Shown in pieces: positions 6,033 to 7,440 of a stretch of DNA of 7,440 nucleotides. Below the pieces are notes generated by a model. That model worked only from the letters and a program-made list of their open reading frames with translations. It did not search any database and was not told the origin of the DNA. The first letter of the stretch is position 1; every line of letters starts with the position of its first letter. The DNA is from Gemmatimonadota bacterium (GTDB lineage: Bacteria; Gemmatimonadota; Gemmatimonadetes; Longimicrobiales; Gaopeijiaceae), in NCBI GenBank assembly GCA_012959595.1, contig DUCW01000016.1, positions 1 to 7,440 of the forward strand. Direction: 5' to 3'. The position numbers and the translations under genes were made by a program.

Positions 6033-7440
6033 CTACCGGTGCATTTGGCTGTCTTCTTCCAGGAAACGCTTAGCTTCTTGGTACCCAGTGAAAGACTCCC
6101 GATCTCTCCATACCTCGGTCAGGCTCTGGTATGCTTCTCCTGCTTCTTGATCGTTCCCCAATGCGACGTAAGATCTCGCCAGACCCAGCAGTGACCTTGG
6201 ACGATTTGGCATTCTCAGCAAAGATGTCTCGAACATCTCCACTGATTCTTGAGGACGATTTAGGTCCATCAGGATCTCCCCATAAAGTTCATGTACGGGT
6301 TTTATCGGAGAAGCAGCCCCTCTAGGCGGCATCATGGCTTCGACGGTTGCAACTGCGTCATCCATTATTGCCATAGCCTGTTGAGGACGTCCGTGGAATG
6401 TTTGGAATAATGCACTCACCTGTTGGGACATGATCCCGTTTCTGTTAGGGCTCCTCGTAGTTCCGGGTGTTCTAGATGCAGCCCATTTTTCTTTAAGTGC
6501 CTCGTTAGCGGATTCCAGAGCCGATCCATTTCCCAGGTGGTAGGCACTAAGAGCTGTTGCGAGCAATTCAGCAGCTGACAAATCACTGGTAATAGTTGCA
6601 GGAACGTCCCACTCTTCCGTCTCAATGATGTAGCGGGACTTGAGTAGCGGGACGGCACCCATTACACGAGCTTGGCCACCAGCGTCGCTTACATCGTTTT
6701 CTAGGAATTTACCTCCGGCCATGCTTTCAATACGCTTGATCCAGTGTTTGGCTTTCTCGTAGTCTCCAAGTTGAAGATCGCCATATTGACCCCAATCCAA
6801 AGCATGTACTGCATCACCCATCGGTTCGTTTGGGTTCCATAAATTGCGAGCGGCATCGTAAGCTCTCTGATTATTCCCTGATACATGATCCCACATTCCA
6901 TGTTGGATGAAGATATGCGTGGGCATGTGTATTGCATGTGATACCGCAGGAGATATCTCAGCGAAACGATGTGCCGCTTCCAGGGCTAGTGGTGCTAGAA
7001 GAGGATCGTCGAAGGAGTGTATGGTGTAGTGAACGCCTCCAGGGTGACTCGGGTTGTCTTTGAACAAACGCAACGCGATGTCTCCGGCTCGGACATTAAG
7101 GCGTTTGCTCAAATCTCCTGTTGAACTGATAGCACTTAGCATGGACAAGGCATAGAATGCAGCTACTTCTGGGTCATCCGGGTACTCTTCATGGAGTTTG
7201 TCCATAGCTTCCATGTAACCCAGCTTACGCTCAACAATGTCTCCGTCGCCCCAAAGGATTTCCACTGCCGACAAGAACCCTTTTTCTCTTTTTGTAGGAG
7301 CCTTGGCAAGACGTTCAGCTTTGGTGGAACCCAGTCGATCCAGTGCTTCACGTGGTTTTTCTGTATTCATTTGAGAATTTAAGGGGTGATTATATGCCAG
7401 AGATTCCCCCCAATAAGCCATCGCGAAGTCGGGTTCGATT
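6033..7440 (-). CDS. TPR-repeat protein with histidine-rich conserved blocks (5' end outside window)
   Basis: The frame runs from the right edge to TAG at 6033-6035, giving about 468 residues. The ATG at 7421 is probably internal: six more in-frame codons up to 7440 read IEPDFA, so the text becomes PDFAMAYWGESLAYNHPL, a mid-protein motif in this family. Numbered from that Met, conserved blocks are HYTIHSFDDP (131-140) and SHAIHMPTHIFIQHGMW (161-177), separated by a helical segment. Two canonical TPR-like units lie at the C-terminus, about 374-407 and 408-441 (LLGLARSYVALGNDQEAGEAY). Most of the rest looks alpha-helical. Relatives I recall occur in Gemmatimonadota and Acidobacteriota and are annotated only as tetratricopeptide proteins. 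TPR proteins usually serve as protein-binding scaffolds; no enzyme function can be assigned. Any signal peptide would lie beyond the window. This is the most upstream visible gene of the minus-strand run that continues with the DUF1684 lipoprotein. Confidence 0.85.
   Translation of the reverse strand, partial: IEPDFAMAYWGESLAYNHPLNSQMNTEKPREALDRLGSTKAERLAKAPTKREKGFLSAVEILWGDGDIVERKLGYMEAMDKLHEEYPDDPEVAAFYALSMLSAISSTGDLSKRLNVRAGDIALRLFKDNPSHPGGVHYTIHSFDDPLLAPLALEAAHRFAEISPAVSHAIHMPTHIFIQHGMWDHVSGNNQRAYDAARNLWNPNEPMGDAVHALDWGQYGDLQLGDYEKAKHWIKRIESMAGGKFLENDVSDAGGQARVMGAVPLLKSRYIIETEEWDVPATITSDLSAAELLATALSAYHLGNGSALESANEALKEKWAASRTPGTTRSPNRNGIMSQQVSALFQTFHGRPQQAMAIMDDAVATVEAMMPPRGAASPIKPVHELYGEILMDLNRPQESVEMFETSLLRMPNRPRSLLGLARSYVALGNDQEAGEAYQSLTEVWRDRESFTGYQEAKRFLEEDSQMHR

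Overview
The window looks like a stretch of ordinary chromosome from a diderm (Gram-negative-type) bacterium with mid-range GC. Two minus-strand proteins have lipoprotein signal peptides and one plus-strand protein has a Tat signal. The protein families present (a DUF4837 lipoprotein, a DUF1684 lipoprotein, a TPR protein of a type common in Gemmatimonadota and Acidobacteriota, and a metal-dependent amidohydrolase) suggest an environmental member of the FCB/Gemmatimonadota/Acidobacteriota neighbourhood. This placement is inference from family recollection only; nothing in the window is a phylogenetic marker.

Layout: (i) Positions 1-728 hold a plus-strand ORF. Its first ~42 residues look like a small four-cysteine zinc ribbon, and the rest is the C-terminal part of an amidohydrolase that lacks its catalytic N-terminal half. 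The possible 3' tail of another ORF overlaps its start. (ii) A 102-base gap carries a good sigma-70-like promoter and a strong ribosome binding site. (iii) Positions 831-2150 encode a complete class V PLP-dependent aminotransferase-fold enzyme with a twin-arginine signal. (iv) A 166-base convergent gap holds a weak hairpin but no convincing U-tract terminator. (v) Positions 2317-7440 are a four-gene minus-strand run, in transcription order: a TPR protein (5' end outside the window), a DUF1684 lipoprotein, a DUF4837 lipoprotein, and S-adenosylhomocysteine hydrolase (ahcY). The gaps between them are 48, 96 and 80 bases.

How the genes relate: ahcY is a housekeeping enzyme of the activated-methyl cycle. 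The two lipoproteins and the TPR protein are envelope or scaffold proteins of unknown role that may share transcripts with it; the two wider gaps leave room for separate promoters. No shared pathway links the aminotransferase to ahcY. I found no phage, CRISPR, toxin-antitoxin or defence genes and no tRNA or rRNA. I do not think the window contains an obvious new system. The points most worth a second look are the zinc-ribbon/amidohydrolase junction at the left end, the exported PLP enzyme, and the histidine-rich conserved blocks of the TPR protein.
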